The notes below the pieces were generated by a model. The model was not told the DNA's origin. It did no database searches and saw only the letters and a program-made list of their open reading frames with translations. Made by a program: the position numbers and the translations under genes. A stretch of 64,000 nucleotides of DNA from Actinomycetospora corticicola (lineage in GTDB: Bacteria; Actinomycetota; Actinomycetes; Mycobacteriales; Pseudonocardiaceae), in contig NZ_JACCBN010000001.1 of the NCBI RefSeq assembly GCF_013409505.1, forward strand, positions 4,836,001 to 4,900,000. The letters are read 5' to 3'. Below, in pieces: positions 16,448 to 24,914 of the stretch. How positions within the stretch are numbered: position 1 is the stretch's first letter; each line of letters begins with the position of its first letter.

Positions 16448-17662
16448 ATGACCGCACTCGGTGTCCCGAGGTCGACGCGTACCCGGCGTCGTCCTCCGCG
16501 TGCCCGGCACCTGCGGGTCCTCCGACGCGGCCCCCGCCCGCCCGAGGACTTCCGCCGGGACCGGCCCGACCGGTCTCCCCGCGTCGTCGTCCTCACGGCC
16601 CGCGTGGGCGCGGGCCACGACCGGGCGGCCTACGAGCTGGCCGCGCGGCTCCGGGCGCGGGGCGCCGTGGTGGACGTGCACGACTACCTCGACGCCCTGC
16701 CGCGCTACGGCCAGGTGATCATCGGCGACGGGTACGGCTTCACCGTCAACCGGATGCCGCGGTTCTTCGACTGGCTCTTCTACGCCCTCGAGCACCGGTG
16801 GGACGTCCGCGGCATCATCCTGACGTTCCTCACCTTCTCCGAGCGCACCGTGCGCCGGTGGACCCGGGACGCGGACGTCGTGGTCTCCACGTTCCCGCTG
16901 TCCTGCCAGACGCTCGGTCGCATGCGCGCCGCCGGCCGCATCACCGTCCCGGTGATCAGCTATCTCACCGACCCCGCGCCGCACCGCATGTGGCTGCACC
17001 CCGGCGTCGACACGCACCTGTCGGTCACCAGTGCGTGCGCGGCCGCCGCCGACGCGATGTACGGGGTGGTCGTCCGGCCCGCCGGCCCCCTGGTCGGCCC
17101 GGCGTTCTCCCGCGCCCACACCGACGCCGACCGCACCGAGACCCGGCACGCGCTCGGCCTCGGGGACGACGAGACCGCCGTGCTGATCAGCGCCGGCTCG
17201 CTGGGCCTCGGCGACGTGCCGTCGCTGGTGTCGGCGGCGCTGACCAACCCGGCCGCGCACGTCGTCGTGCTGTGCGGGCGGAACACGACGTTGCGCACCG
17301 AGCTCGACGCGATGGCCCGCGTCACCGCACTCGGCTGGCGTGACGACGTCCCCGCGCTCATGGGCGCCTGCGACGTGCTGCTGCACAACGCGGGCGGGCT
17401 CTCGGTGACCGAGGCGCTCGTCGCGAACCTGCCCGCCGTGACCTACTGCCCGATCCCGGGCCACGGCCGGGCCAACGCGACGGTCCTGGCCGACGCCGGT
17501 CTCGCCCCGTGGCCCACCACGCCCGAGGCCCTCGCCGAGGTGCTCGACGGCGTGTCCCGCACCTCCCCGCTCTCCCCGTGGCCGACCGACCCCGACGGCG
17601 ACGTCGCGGAGATCGTCCTCGAGGCGGCGGGGGAGCGGTCGGCGGTGGCTGCGGCCTCCTGA
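16448..17662 (+). CDS. MGDG-synthase-type glycosyltransferase, paralog
   Basis: 404 residues. A basic N-terminal extension of about 45 residues (many Arg) is followed by the GT-B domains: VVVLTARVGAGHDRAAYELA, SYLTDPAPHRMW, ISAGSLGLGDVPSLV, GWRDDVPALMGACDVLLHNAGG and TYCPIPGHGRANA. It resembles the minus-strand neighbour over most of its length, so they are paralogs that probably add successive sugars or make alternative glycolipids. ATG 16448 has GAGAGGAGCC upstream. Phosphate control is inferred from the repeats at 16341-16373. Confidence 0.85.
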   Translation: MTALGVPRSTRTRRRPPRARHLRVLRRGPRPPEDFRRDRPDRSPRVVVLTARVGAGHDRAAYELAARLRARGAVVDVHDYLDALPRYGQVIIGDGYGFTVNRMPRFFDWLFYALEHRWDVRGIILTFLTFSERTVRRWTRDADVVVSTFPLSCQTLGRMRAAGRITVPVISYLTDPAPHRMWLHPGVDTHLSVTSACAAAADAMYGVVVRPAGPLVGPAFSRAHTDADRTETRHALGLGDDETAVLISAGSLGLGDVPSLVSAALTNPAAHVVVLCGRNTTLRTELDAMARVTALGWRDDVPALMGACDVLLHNAGGLSVTEALVANLPAVTYCPIPGHGRANATVLADAGLAPWPTTPEALAEVLDGVSRTSPLSPWPTDPDGDVAEIVLEAAGERSAVAAAS

Positions 17663-17740
17663 CGACGGGACCCAGGTCCCGTCCCGTCCGGGGACCCAGC
17701 TCCATTCCCCCTCGTCCGTCCGGTTCGTACGTTCCATCGT

Positions 17741-19318
17741 GTGAGAGCACAGGGTGTGACGAGGCTTGCGGTCCTGGCCGTCGCGGTGGGGGTCGTCGTG
17801 GCCGGGTGCTCGTCGCCCTCGGCGCCGGCACCAGCTCCGGCGGCATCGGGGTCGGCATCGGGGTCGATCACCCCTGAGGCGGTGGACGCGGCGGTCGGCG
17901 CCCTGGACGGCATCGTCACGACCGACCTGCAGGCGACCGGGATCCCCGGCGCAGCGGTCGCGGTGGTGTACCGCGGCCGGGTCGTCTACGCCAAGGGCTT
18001 CGGGGTGCGCCAGGTCGGGCGGCCGGAGGCGGTGGACGCGGACACCGTGTTCCAGGTCGCCTCCGTGTCGAAGGCGATCGCCGGCACGGTGATCGGGTCG
18101 GCCGTGACGCAGAAGCGGGCGGCGTGGACCGACACGATCGCGTCGCGCCTGCCCGGCTGGACGCTCTCCGACCCGTCGGTCGGGGCGACCGCCACCGTCG
18201 CCGACATGCTCGCCCACCGCAGCGGGCTGCCCGAGAGCCAGTACTCGACCGACATCCTCGAGGACCTCGGGTACTCCCAGCAGGACATCCTCGCCCGGCA
18301 GCGGCTGCTGCCGCTCGACCCGTTCCGCGTCTCCTACGGCTACACCAACTACGGCCTGACGTCGGGCGCGGAGGCCGCCGCCGCGGCCGCCGGGGTCGGG
18401 TGGGCCGACCTCGCGCAGCAGCAGATCTTCGGCCCGCTCGGGATGACCTCGTCGAGCTACCGGTACGCCGACCTCGCCACCCGGCCCGACCGCGCGGCGC
18501 TGCACAAGCGCGAGGCCAACGGGTCCTGGACCCCGTCGCTCACCTTCGACGTCGACTCCCAGGCGCCGGCGGGCGGAGCGAGCACCAGCGTCAACGACCT
18601 GGCCAAGTGGATGACGATGCTGCTGGCCGACGGGAAGAACGGAGCGGCCATCGTCATCGACGACGCGAATCTCAACCAGATCTGGGGCCCGCAGGTGGTG
18701 CGGGAGCCCAACGAGAAGGTCGGCGGGTCGTTCGCCTTCTACGGCGAGGGCTGGAACGTCGACCGCGACTCCTCCGACCGGCTGGTCGTCAACCACTCCG
18801 GCGCCTTCCAGACCGGCTCGGGCACGAACGTCCAGCTCATCCCGTCCGAGCAGCTCGGCATCGTCACGCTGACCAACGGCACCCCGGTCGGTCTGCCCGA
18901 GGCGATCAACAAGCGATTCGTCGACCAGGTGGAGAACGGCCGGCAGAGCCTCGATTGGCTCGCCGAGTACCGGAAGGCCTTCGCCACGCTCTCCGCGCCG
19001 GTCGACCCGACCGACTACACGGTGCCCGCCCCGCAGGTGACGCCGCCGCAGGCCCCGACGGCCTACGTCGGGACCTGGCGCAGCGACTTCTGGGGCGACC
19101 TCGTGGTGACGGCCGCGCCCGACGGCACGCTCTCCTTCGTGGTCGGCCCGGAACGCCAGCAGTACGCGCTCGCGCACTACACCGGCGACACCTTCTGGTT
19201 CACCCCGCGCGGGGAGAGCGCGTTCGGCAACTCCGGGGTGGTCTTCGCCGGCCCGCAGCTGACGGTGAACGCCTGGAACGAGATCCCGGGGCTCGGGGTG
19301 TTCCGGAAGGTCGGCTGA
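17741..19318 (+). CDS. Secreted serine beta-lactamase-like hydrolase (lipoprotein)
   Basis: 525 residues. Signal peptide with lipobox VVVAGC-SS (Cys at about residue 23), then a Pro/Ala/Ser linker and a class C beta-lactamase/DD-peptidase-like domain: nucleophile motif SVSK, the YTN triad in YGYTNYG, and HSGAF in place of KTG. A C-terminal beta domain (about 420-525) follows, as in many esterase-like members. It acts outside the membrane on an unknown ester or amide. Start GTG 17741. Its stop is one base from the convergent YncE-like gene. Confidence 0.85.
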   Translation: MRAQGVTRLAVLAVAVGVVVAGCSSPSAPAPAPAASGSASGSITPEAVDAAVGALDGIVTTDLQATGIPGAAVAVVYRGRVVYAKGFGVRQVGRPEAVDADTVFQVASVSKAIAGTVIGSAVTQKRAAWTDTIASRLPGWTLSDPSVGATATVADMLAHRSGLPESQYSTDILEDLGYSQQDILARQRLLPLDPFRVSYGYTNYGLTSGAEAAAAAAGVGWADLAQQQIFGPLGMTSSSYRYADLATRPDRAALHKREANGSWTPSLTFDVDSQAPAGGASTSVNDLAKWMTMLLADGKNGAAIVIDDANLNQIWGPQVVREPNEKVGGSFAFYGEGWNVDRDSSDRLVVNHSGAFQTGSGTNVQLIPSEQLGIVTLTNGTPVGLPEAINKRFVDQVENGRQSLDWLAEYRKAFATLSAPVDPTDYTVPAPQVTPPQAPTAYVGTWRSDFWGDLVVTAAPDGTLSFVVGPERQQYALAHYTGDTFWFTPRGESAFGNSGVVFAGPQLTVNAWNEIPGLGVFRKVG

Positions 19319-19319
19319 C

Positions 19320-20426
19320 CTACGGCGCGTCGACGATCTGGATGACGCCCGTGTTCACGCCGGCGATGTAGAGCCGCCCCGAGGTGGGGTCGACGCCGAG
19401 CGTGTACGGGCCCTGCACGGTCGCGATGCGGCCGACCTCACGGGGCTGCGGGTCGGTCATGTCGTAGGCGATCACCTCGTTGGTGCCCGAGGAGGCCACG
19501 TAGACCCGGTCGCGCACCGGGTCGTAGGTGATCCCGTAGGGACCGCCCGGCTGCGGCACCGCGCCGACCTGCGTGGGCGGGCCGGAAGGGTTCGGCTGGA
19601 ACACGATGACCTGGTTGCCGCGGGTGTCCGTGGCGATCATCCGGCCGTGCCGGTCGGCGACGAGGTGCGTCGGCCCCTGGCCGGACGGGGCGCTGCCGAC
19701 GATGCTCAGCGTGTTCACGTTGTAGATCGTCAGGTCGTCCTTGCGGACGTCGATCAGCCCGACGAGGTCGCCGACCGGCGCGAGCCCGGCCGGCTGCACG
19801 GCGTCGGTGAACATCTTCACGACGCGGTCACCGCGGACGGCGGACACGGTCCCGCCGAGCTCGTCCGCGGTCAGCACCGTGCCGTTGGGGGCCTCGGTGG
19901 CGTCGTGGGGCACCGTGCCGACGAACAGCGGAGCGGCGGCCTGCCCGCCGGGCAGGCTCACCCGGACCAGCGCGTTGGCGCTCTCCACGGGCACCAGCAC
20001 CGGTCCGCCGGGCGCGGCGAGCTGCAGGTGTCGCACGAAGCCGGGCAGGGGCGTCCGTGCACGGATCGCGCCGGTGTCGGCGTCGAGGAGCACCAGGGTG
20101 TTCGGATTCCGGACGGCGACGGCGACCGTGCGGGTCACCGGGTCGACGACCACGCCCTCGGCGGCGTCCCCGACCCGCACCTGCCGACCGGGCGGCGTCT
20201 GCGTGGGGACCGGGGCGGACTGCGGCTCGGCGGCCAGCGAGAGGTTCGTCGTGTCGGGGCGGGTGCCCTCGGTGGGAACACCCGGCACGAGGAGCCCGGT
20301 CGTCGGGGCGACGCTCGGGGAGGAGGTGGGCGCGGGGGCCGGTGGGGCCTGCCCGCCGCAGGCGGTGAGCGTGAGGCTCACGGCGAGGGCGGAGAGGATC
20401 AGGACGCGTGCTCGGCGTCGAGGCAT
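19320..20426 (-). CDS. YncE-like beta-propeller lipoprotein
   Basis: 368 residues. Signal peptide with lipobox LTAC-GG, a Pro/Thr-rich linker, then repeated blades with motifs such as VVDPVTRTVAVAVRNPNTL, YDPVRDRVYVASSGTNEV and VDPTSGRLYIAGVN, typical of seven-bladed YVTN/YncE propellers. It is probably surface-anchored and may bind a ligand or protein; no enzyme motif is visible. Confidence 0.8.
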   Translation of the reverse strand: MPRRRARVLILSALAVSLTLTACGGQAPPAPAPTSSPSVAPTTGLLVPGVPTEGTRPDTTNLSLAAEPQSAPVPTQTPPGRQVRVGDAAEGVVVDPVTRTVAVAVRNPNTLVLLDADTGAIRARTPLPGFVRHLQLAAPGGPVLVPVESANALVRVSLPGGQAAAPLFVGTVPHDATEAPNGTVLTADELGGTVSAVRGDRVVKMFTDAVQPAGLAPVGDLVGLIDVRKDDLTIYNVNTLSIVGSAPSGQGPTHLVADRHGRMIATDTRGNQVIVFQPNPSGPPTQVGAVPQPGGPYGITYDPVRDRVYVASSGTNEVIAYDMTDPQPREVGRIATVQGPYTLGVDPTSGRLYIAGVNTGVIQIVDAP

Positions 20427-20454
20427 GGGTGGAGTATCCCGTTCGTCACGTGTG

Positions 20455-20507
20455 GTCGGGGCGATGGCGGGCCCAGGGTCGGCCCCGGAGACCTCCGTCG
20501 CCCCGAC
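20455..20507 (-). terminator. Strong hairpin after the PfpI-like gene
   Basis: GTCGGGGCGATGG at 20455-20467 pairs with CCGTCGCCCCGAC at 20495-20507 (12 of 13), with further GGGCC/GGCCC pairing inside. It sits just downstream of the PfpI-like stop on the minus strand, before the YncE-like ATG, and has no obvious U tract. Confidence 0.5.
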
Positions 20508-20516
20508 CGACGTGGT

Positions 20517-21107
20517 TCAGCGAACCTCGGCGGCGTGGATCTCGGCCTGCTTCTCGGCCTTGGCGAACTCCTCGACCAGGGTGGAGCAGAAGGCGGGGAG
20601 GTCGTCGGGGTTGCGGCTGGTGATGAGCCCGTTGTCGACCACGACCTCCTCGTCGACCCACTCCGCGCCGGCGTTGCGCAGGTCGGTGGCGAGGCTGGGG
20701 AACGAGGTCATGCGGCGGCCGCGCACGACGTCGGCCTCGATGAGCAGCCAGGGCGCGTGGCAGATCGCGGCGACCGGGAGACCGACGGCGAACGCCTCGC
20801 CGACGAGCCGGACGAAGTTCGGGATCGTGCGCAGCAGGTCGGGGTTCGCGACCCCGCCGGGCAGCACGAACCCGTCGTAGTTGTCGGTCTTGACCTGGCT
20901 GACCACGGCGTCGACGTCGAAGCGGTCGCCCTTGTCGAGGTGGTTGAACGCCTGGATGGACCCGGGCGTCTCGGAGATCAGCATCGGCGTGCCGCCGGCC
21001 TCCTGCACGGCCTTCCAGGGCTCGGTGAGCTCGACCTGCTCCGTGCCCTCCTTGGCGGCGAGGAACCCGATGGTGCGGCCTTCGAGCGGGCGGTCCGATG
21101 TGGCCAT
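20517..21107 (-). CDS. DJ-1/PfpI family protein
   Basis: 196 residues. The glutamine-amidotransferase-like fold is shown by IGFLAAKEGTEQVEL (Glu of the family), YDGFVLPGGVANPDLLR and the nucleophile elbow AAICHAPWLL with Cys near residue 122. The family includes proteases, deglycases and stress proteins. ATG 21107 follows AAGGAG at good spacing. It is divergent from the copper-chaperone-like gene across a CsoR-like operator, so it may respond to metal or electrophile stress. Confidence 0.85.
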   Translation of the reverse strand: MATSDRPLEGRTIGFLAAKEGTEQVELTEPWKAVQEAGGTPMLISETPGSIQAFNHLDKGDRFDVDAVVSQVKTDNYDGFVLPGGVANPDLLRTIPNFVRLVGEAFAVGLPVAAICHAPWLLIEADVVRGRRMTSFPSLATDLRNAGAEWVDEEVVVDNGLITSRNPDDLPAFCSTLVEEFAKAEKQAEIHAAEVR

Positions 21108-21142
21108 GGGGATACGACACTCCTTGGAAACAGCAGGTGGGG

Positions 21143-21158
21143 ATACCCTCGGGGGTAA
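21143..21158. promoter_or_regulatory. CsoR-like operator
   Basis: ATACCCTCGGGGGTAA: arms TACCC and GGGTA around four bases. From memory it is close to the ATACCC...GGGTAT operators of copper-sensing CsoR. It lies between the divergent PfpI-like and HMA genes. No csoR gene is in the window. Confidence 0.5.
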
Positions 21159-21296
21159 CGTCGGCGCGACGGCCGACGGACAGGCCGGGGATCCCCGACG
21201 GACGCCCGGCGAAACGCCCACGGGGTGGGCGCCACGCCGCAGTGGCGGGCGTGGCACCGTCGCGGGCGAGAACACCAGCTTTCGGAAGGACTCCCC

Positions 21297-21527
21297 ATGG
21301 CCACGACGACGCTCTCGGTCCCCGAGATCCACTGCGACCACTGCCGCGCCGCGATCGAGGGTGCGCTCTCGCCGATCGACGGGGTGGAGGGCATCGACGT
21401 CGACCTCGAGAACCGCGTGGTCCACGTCGAGCACGACGACGAGCTGCAGCTGGGCTCCGTCGTCGAGGCGATCGAGGACCAGGGCTACGACGTCCCGAAC
21501 CGGGACGCCTACGTGCGGGCCTCCTGA
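21297..21527 (+). CDS. Heavy-metal-associated (CopZ-like) chaperone
   Basis: 76 residues, a single HMA ferredoxin-like domain. The metal loop is EIHCDHC (CxxC) near residue 12; later motifs VEGIDVDLENRVV and EAIEDQGYDV are typical. It would carry Cu(I) to an exporter in the cytoplasm. ATG 21297 follows GGAAGGA. A CsoR-like site lies upstream. No copper ATPase is adjacent. Confidence 0.85.
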   Translation: MATTTLSVPEIHCDHCRAAIEGALSPIDGVEGIDVDLENRVVHVEHDDELQLGSVVEAIEDQGYDVPNRDAYVRAS

Positions 21528-21621
21528 GCCCGGCGGGGTGCAAGCAAAGCGTCGCTGCGTGCACCCAGTGCCAGGAACGCCACTCCGTCGGGTCGGACCG
21601 GGCGTCACCGGACCCCGCGCC

Positions 21622-21679
21622 GCGAGGGTGACGTGGGGCAGGTCCCGGCGCTTGGATTCCTCCAAGGTGTGACTCTCGC
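21622..21679 (+). repeat. 58-bp imperfect palindrome, copy C1
   Basis: GCGAGGGTGACGTGGGGCAG ... AAGGTGTGACTCTCGC. It lies between the convergent HMA and ku genes. The preceding 21541-21600 contains AAAGCGTCGCTGC, similar to the core of the element at 63101. Confidence 0.8.
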
Positions 21680-21704
21680 GGTCGGCCGCACGGCGAACCG
21701 GCCC

Positions 21705-21762
21705 GCGAGAGTCACGGGGGGCAGGGTCCGGGGCCCGGATCCCTGCGTGGTGTGACCCTCGG
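21705..21762 (+). repeat. 58-bp imperfect palindrome, copy C2
   Basis: GCGAGAGTCACGGGGGGCAG ... TGCGTGGTGTGACCCTCGG, 83 bases after C1. It ends 4 bases before the ku stop. Confidence 0.8.
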
Positions 21763-21765
21763 CGA

Positions 21766-22767
21766 CTAGCTCGCCTTCTCCTCCGCGTCGTCGGCCTTCT
21801 TGCGCCGCGTGCGGGTGGTCGTGGCCTTCTTCGTGCCCGTCGCCGGTTCGTCCTCGGCCTTGTCGCCGGCCTCGTCGGCGCTCTTCGCGGACGACCGCTT
21901 CCGGGTCGACTTCTTCGGGGCCGGCTCCTCGTCCTTCTCCTCGGCGGCCTTCTCCGACTTCTCCGGCTTCTCCGGCTTCGCCTCCGCCTTTCCGCCCGCG
22001 GCCTCCACGGAGCGGCGCAGGGCGGTGAGCAGGTCGGTCATGTCGTCGGTGTCCTCGGCCGGGGCCTCCTGCGGGGCCGGGCGCCCACCGCCGTGCTCGC
22101 GCTTGTACTCGATGAGCTCGCCGACGGCCTTGCGGTACTCGTCCTCGAACTGGTCCACCTCGAACTCGCCGGACAACGAGTCGATCAGCGACGACGCCAT
22201 CGCCATCTCCTGCGGGCGGACCTCGACGTCGTTGTCGAGCACCGGGAACTCGGCCTCGCGCACCTCGTCGGGCCAGAGCATCGTCTGGAGCACGATCGCG
22301 TTCTCGCGCACGCGGAGCAGGGCGAGCGTCTCCCGCTGGCGCAGCGCGACCTTGACCACCGCCATCCGGTCGGTCTCGCGCAGGGCCTCGCGCAGCAACG
22401 AGTACGGCTTGAGCGCCTTGTTCTCGGGCTCGAGGTAGTAGCTCTTGTCGAGCAGGAGCGGGTCGACCTGGTCGGCCGGGACGAACTGCACGACGTCGAT
22501 CTCGTGGCCGGTCGCGGTGGGCAGGGTGGCGAGGTCGTCGTCGTCGAGCATGATCAGCTGGCCGTCGTCGGTCTCGTAACCCTTCGCGATCTCCGAGTAG
22601 GCCACCTCCTCCCCGCAGACCGAGCAGGTGCGCTTCTGCCGGATGCGCCCGCCGTCGACCTCGTGCACCTGGTGGAACCGGATGTCGTGGTTCGAGGTCG
22701 CGGCGTAGAGCCGGACCGGGACGTTGACCAGCCCGAACGACACCGCGCCGCTCCAGATCGCGCGCAT
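21766..22767 (-). CDS. ku: Ku homodimer DNA-end-binding protein
   Basis: 333 residues from ATG 22767, chosen because MRAIWSGAVSFGLVNVPVRL is the canonical Ku start (a frame extends 8 codons upstream). The core beta-barrel has CSVCGEEV, KSYYLEPE and QRETLALLR; a conserved SLIDSLSGEFEVDQFEDEYR helix follows. The C-terminal 90 residues are a Lys/Glu/Ala-rich tail of the type that binds DNA in actinobacterial Ku. Ku bridges broken ends and recruits LigD in non-homologous end joining. No active ligD is adjacent; the nearest ligase-like gene is the degenerate one at 23670. Confidence 0.93.
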   Translation of the reverse strand: MRAIWSGAVSFGLVNVPVRLYAATSNHDIRFHQVHEVDGGRIRQKRTCSVCGEEVAYSEIAKGYETDDGQLIMLDDDDLATLPTATGHEIDVVQFVPADQVDPLLLDKSYYLEPENKALKPYSLLREALRETDRMAVVKVALRQRETLALLRVRENAIVLQTMLWPDEVREAEFPVLDNDVEVRPQEMAMASSLIDSLSGEFEVDQFEDEYRKAVGELIEYKREHGGGRPAPQEAPAEDTDDMTDLLTALRRSVEAAGGKAEAKPEKPEKSEKAAEEKDEEPAPKKSTRKRSSAKSADEAGDKAEDEPATGTKKATTTRTRRKKADDAEEKAS

Positions 22768-22839
22768 CGCGCGGCTCCCCTCCTCGGTCACCGGGCGTCA
22801 CCGGTGCTCGTCACCAGGATGCCCCACAGGCGTCCCGCC

Positions 22840-23610
22840 TCACAGGATTTCCGCGGGCGGGTACCGCGCGGCGTACGCGGTCGGGGTCTCCCCGAGCAGC
22901 GCGGTGACGTCGCGGATCAGGTGCGCCTGGTCGGCGTACCCGAGGTCGTGGGCGAGCGGGGCCCACGCGATGCGACGGCCGGCCGCCATGCGGTCGGTCA
23001 CCTCGCGCAGGCGGTACCACCGGATGACCCACTTCGGTCCGGCGCCGACGTGCTCGGCGAAGAGCCGCTGTAGTCGGCGCGGATGGCTCCCGCAGCGGCG
23101 CGCGAGGTCCTCGACGCGGAGCAGCGCGGGGTCGTCCCGCACGAGGTCGACGGCGGCGGCCGCCTCGAGCGCCGCCGCGTCGGGCGCGTCGGGGAGCCGG
23201 GCGGCGAGCCAGTCGCCCAGCGCCGCCACCCCGACGAGACCGGGCGGACCCCCGGCCGCCCGGCCGGTGTCGGTCAGCTCGCTCACGGCGCCGGCCACGA
23301 GGTCGCGGGCCAGGCCGGGGCGCACCGCGATCCCGACGACCCGGCCCCGCCCCCGCAGCTCCCGCACGACGTGCCGGGTCGTGACGCCGTGCCAGTGCGG
23401 CGGGGCACCGTCCCGGGCGGTGAGGTGCACCGAGGCCGACGGGGGCACCTTCTGGGCGTACGGCTCGGGGTAGTCCCAGTCGACGGCCCAGAGATGGTCG
23501 ACCCAGGGGGCGAGGGCGGGACCGGGTGCGAGGTGCTCGTGGCGCTGGTGGTGGCGCCACCTCCCGCCGGTCTCCCGTTCGTCCCGCACGGGCGCAGTCT
23601 CGTCGCGCAC
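22840..23610 (-). CDS. AraC family regulator
   Basis: 256 residues. The C-terminal double helix-turn-helix spans about 170-250 (VEDLARRCGSHPRRLQRLF, LAHDLGYADQAHLIRD), ending GETPTAYAARY. The N-terminal half is a DUF6597-like effector domain (WVDHLWAVDWDYPEPY, GVTTRH). A 21-bp in-frame tandem duplication (23586-23606 and 23607-23627) lies at the 5' end and gives two candidate GTG starts, 23610 and 23589. Target unknown; the divergent pseudo-ligase gene is a candidate. Confidence 0.82.
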   Translation of the reverse strand: MRDETAPVRDERETGGRWRHHQRHEHLAPGPALAPWVDHLWAVDWDYPEPYAQKVPPSASVHLTARDGAPPHWHGVTTRHVVRELRGRGRVVGIAVRPGLARDLVAGAVSELTDTGRAAGGPPGLVGVAALGDWLAARLPDAPDAAALEAAAAVDLVRDDPALLRVEDLARRCGSHPRRLQRLFAEHVGAGPKWVIRWYRLREVTDRMAAGRRIAWAPLAHDLGYADQAHLIRDVTALLGETPTAYAARYPPAEIL

Positions 23611-23669
23611 GGGCGCAGTCTCGTCGCCACGGGGTGTCGGCGGCGAGGCTGTCGGACCCTCGGGGCACG

Positions 23670-24473
23670 ATGTGGGGCATGCAGGACGTCGGCGTGCTCG
23701 GTGCCGGGATCCGGCCCATGCAGCCGGTGCCGGGTCGCTTGCCCGTGGGCGCCGAGTGGTCCTACGAGGTGGACTGGAGCGGCATCCGGCTGCTGGCCGA
23801 CGTCGAGGACGGCACGCTGTGCCTGCGCACCCTCGAGGGCGACGACGTCACGGCGCGCTTCCCCGAGTTCGCCCCCCTGGCCGACGTGGTGCCCGACGGG
23901 CTGTTCGACGGCGAGGCGGTGCTGCTCGACGCGGGCCAGCCGTCGTCGCTCGCCCTGTTCGACCGGCTGCGCCGCGCCGACCCGCGCAAGGCCCGGACGC
24001 TCGCGCGCGCCCGGCCCGCGATCCTCATGGTGTACGACGTGCTGCGCCTCTACGGCGTCCCGCTCACCGCGCGCCCGCTCGACGAGCGCCGTGCCACGTT
24101 GGGGCGGCTGAACCTCGACGAGGTCGGTCGCATCCAGGTCTCCCCGGTCTACGACGACGGGCCCGCGCTGCTCGCGGGGGTCCGGGAGCAGGGGCTCCCG
24201 GGGGTCATGGCGCGCCGCCGCGACACGCCGCACGATCCCGACGCCGAGGGCGACTGGCTGCGGGTCGTCGCGCCGGCCGAGGCCCCGACGGCCCCCACCG
24301 CGGCCACCGCCGTCGACCTGCCCACCGCCGAGCAGCCCCCGGCCGGCCCGGCGCTCTCGGCGCTGCCGCCGAAGCCGCCGCACCCCCTATCGGCGTCCTC
24401 GGTTGCTCCGTCGGGAAAGGTCCCGCGGGGCCGGCACAGCCGTGGTGGGGAGGAGCCCCCCGGCCTCTGGTGA
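23670..24473 (+). CDS. Stand-alone degenerate ATP-dependent DNA ligase domain protein
   Basis: 267 residues. Residues about 15-205 follow the LigD/LigC adenylation domain (WSYEVDWSGIRLL, GLFDGEAVLLD, LMVYDVLRLYGVPL, GLPGVMARRRDTP), but the catalytic positions are changed. Motif I, normally ExKxDGxR, reads E33-V-D35-W-S-G-I-R40, so the adenylated Lys is Asp. Motif IV EGxxxK reads PGVMAR. No OB fold follows; the C-terminus is a Pro/Ala-rich tail. It cannot ligate by the known mechanism. The WSG signature is shared with the fusion protein at 32035. It is divergent from an AraC gene, about 0.9 kb from ku. A binding or regulatory role is inference. Confidence 0.75.
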   Translation: MWGMQDVGVLGAGIRPMQPVPGRLPVGAEWSYEVDWSGIRLLADVEDGTLCLRTLEGDDVTARFPEFAPLADVVPDGLFDGEAVLLDAGQPSSLALFDRLRRADPRKARTLARARPAILMVYDVLRLYGVPLTARPLDERRATLGRLNLDEVGRIQVSPVYDDGPALLAGVREQGLPGVMARRRDTPHDPDAEGDWLRVVAPAEAPTAPTAATAVDLPTAEQPPAGPALSALPPKPPHPLSASSVAPSGKVPRGRHSRGGEEPPGLW

Positions 24474-24476
24474 GCC

Positions 24477-24914
24477 TCAGGCGCGGGCGACGAGCCCGCT
24501 GGCGAACACGGCGACCAGGTGGCGCGACGTGTCCGGCAGCTGCACGCGCATCGCGGCCGACGACGGGTCGAGGTCGTAGGCGGCGGCCATCGCCGGGGTC
24601 GGGCGGCAGGCGGTGAACACCGTGCCGGCGCAGAGCAGGGTGCCGGCGCAGAGCAGGGTGCCGGCGCCGAGCTGGAACGCGTCGGAGTCGTCGAGCTCGG
24701 CGAGGAACGCCCGGACGACCGCCGCGAGCCGGAGGCCGTGCTCACGCAGCCCCTGCTCGTAGCGCAGCGCGACGTCGGTCGAGATGTTCCGCTCCAGCAC
24801 GGCGGACTGGGCGGCGAGCAGGTCGCAGAGCACGGGGCGGTCGGTCAGGGTGGTCGCGAGCAGGTCGGCCAGCGCGTCCACGCGCTCCCGGGGCGTCCCG
24901 ACGGCGGGTGGGGC
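24477..24914 (-). pseudogene. TetR regulator remnant (C-terminal domain only)
   Basis: The frame has the TetR effector-domain look (RPVLCDLLAAQSAVLERN, RLAAVVRAFLAEL) but no helix-turn-helix upstream; the frame turns into unrelated sequence near 24915-24930. An 18-bp unit (GTGCCGGCGCAGAGCAGG) is repeated in tandem at 24622-24639 and 24640-24657, giving LLCAGTLLCAGT. I read it as a truncated gene. A GTG at 24881 could still be used, giving 134 residues. Confidence 0.6.

Noticed and set aside
23670..24473. Functional LigD/LigC DNA ligase
   Set aside because: The motif I Lys is Asp, the motif IV Glu and Lys are changed and there is no OB fold, so ligation by the known mechanism is not possible.
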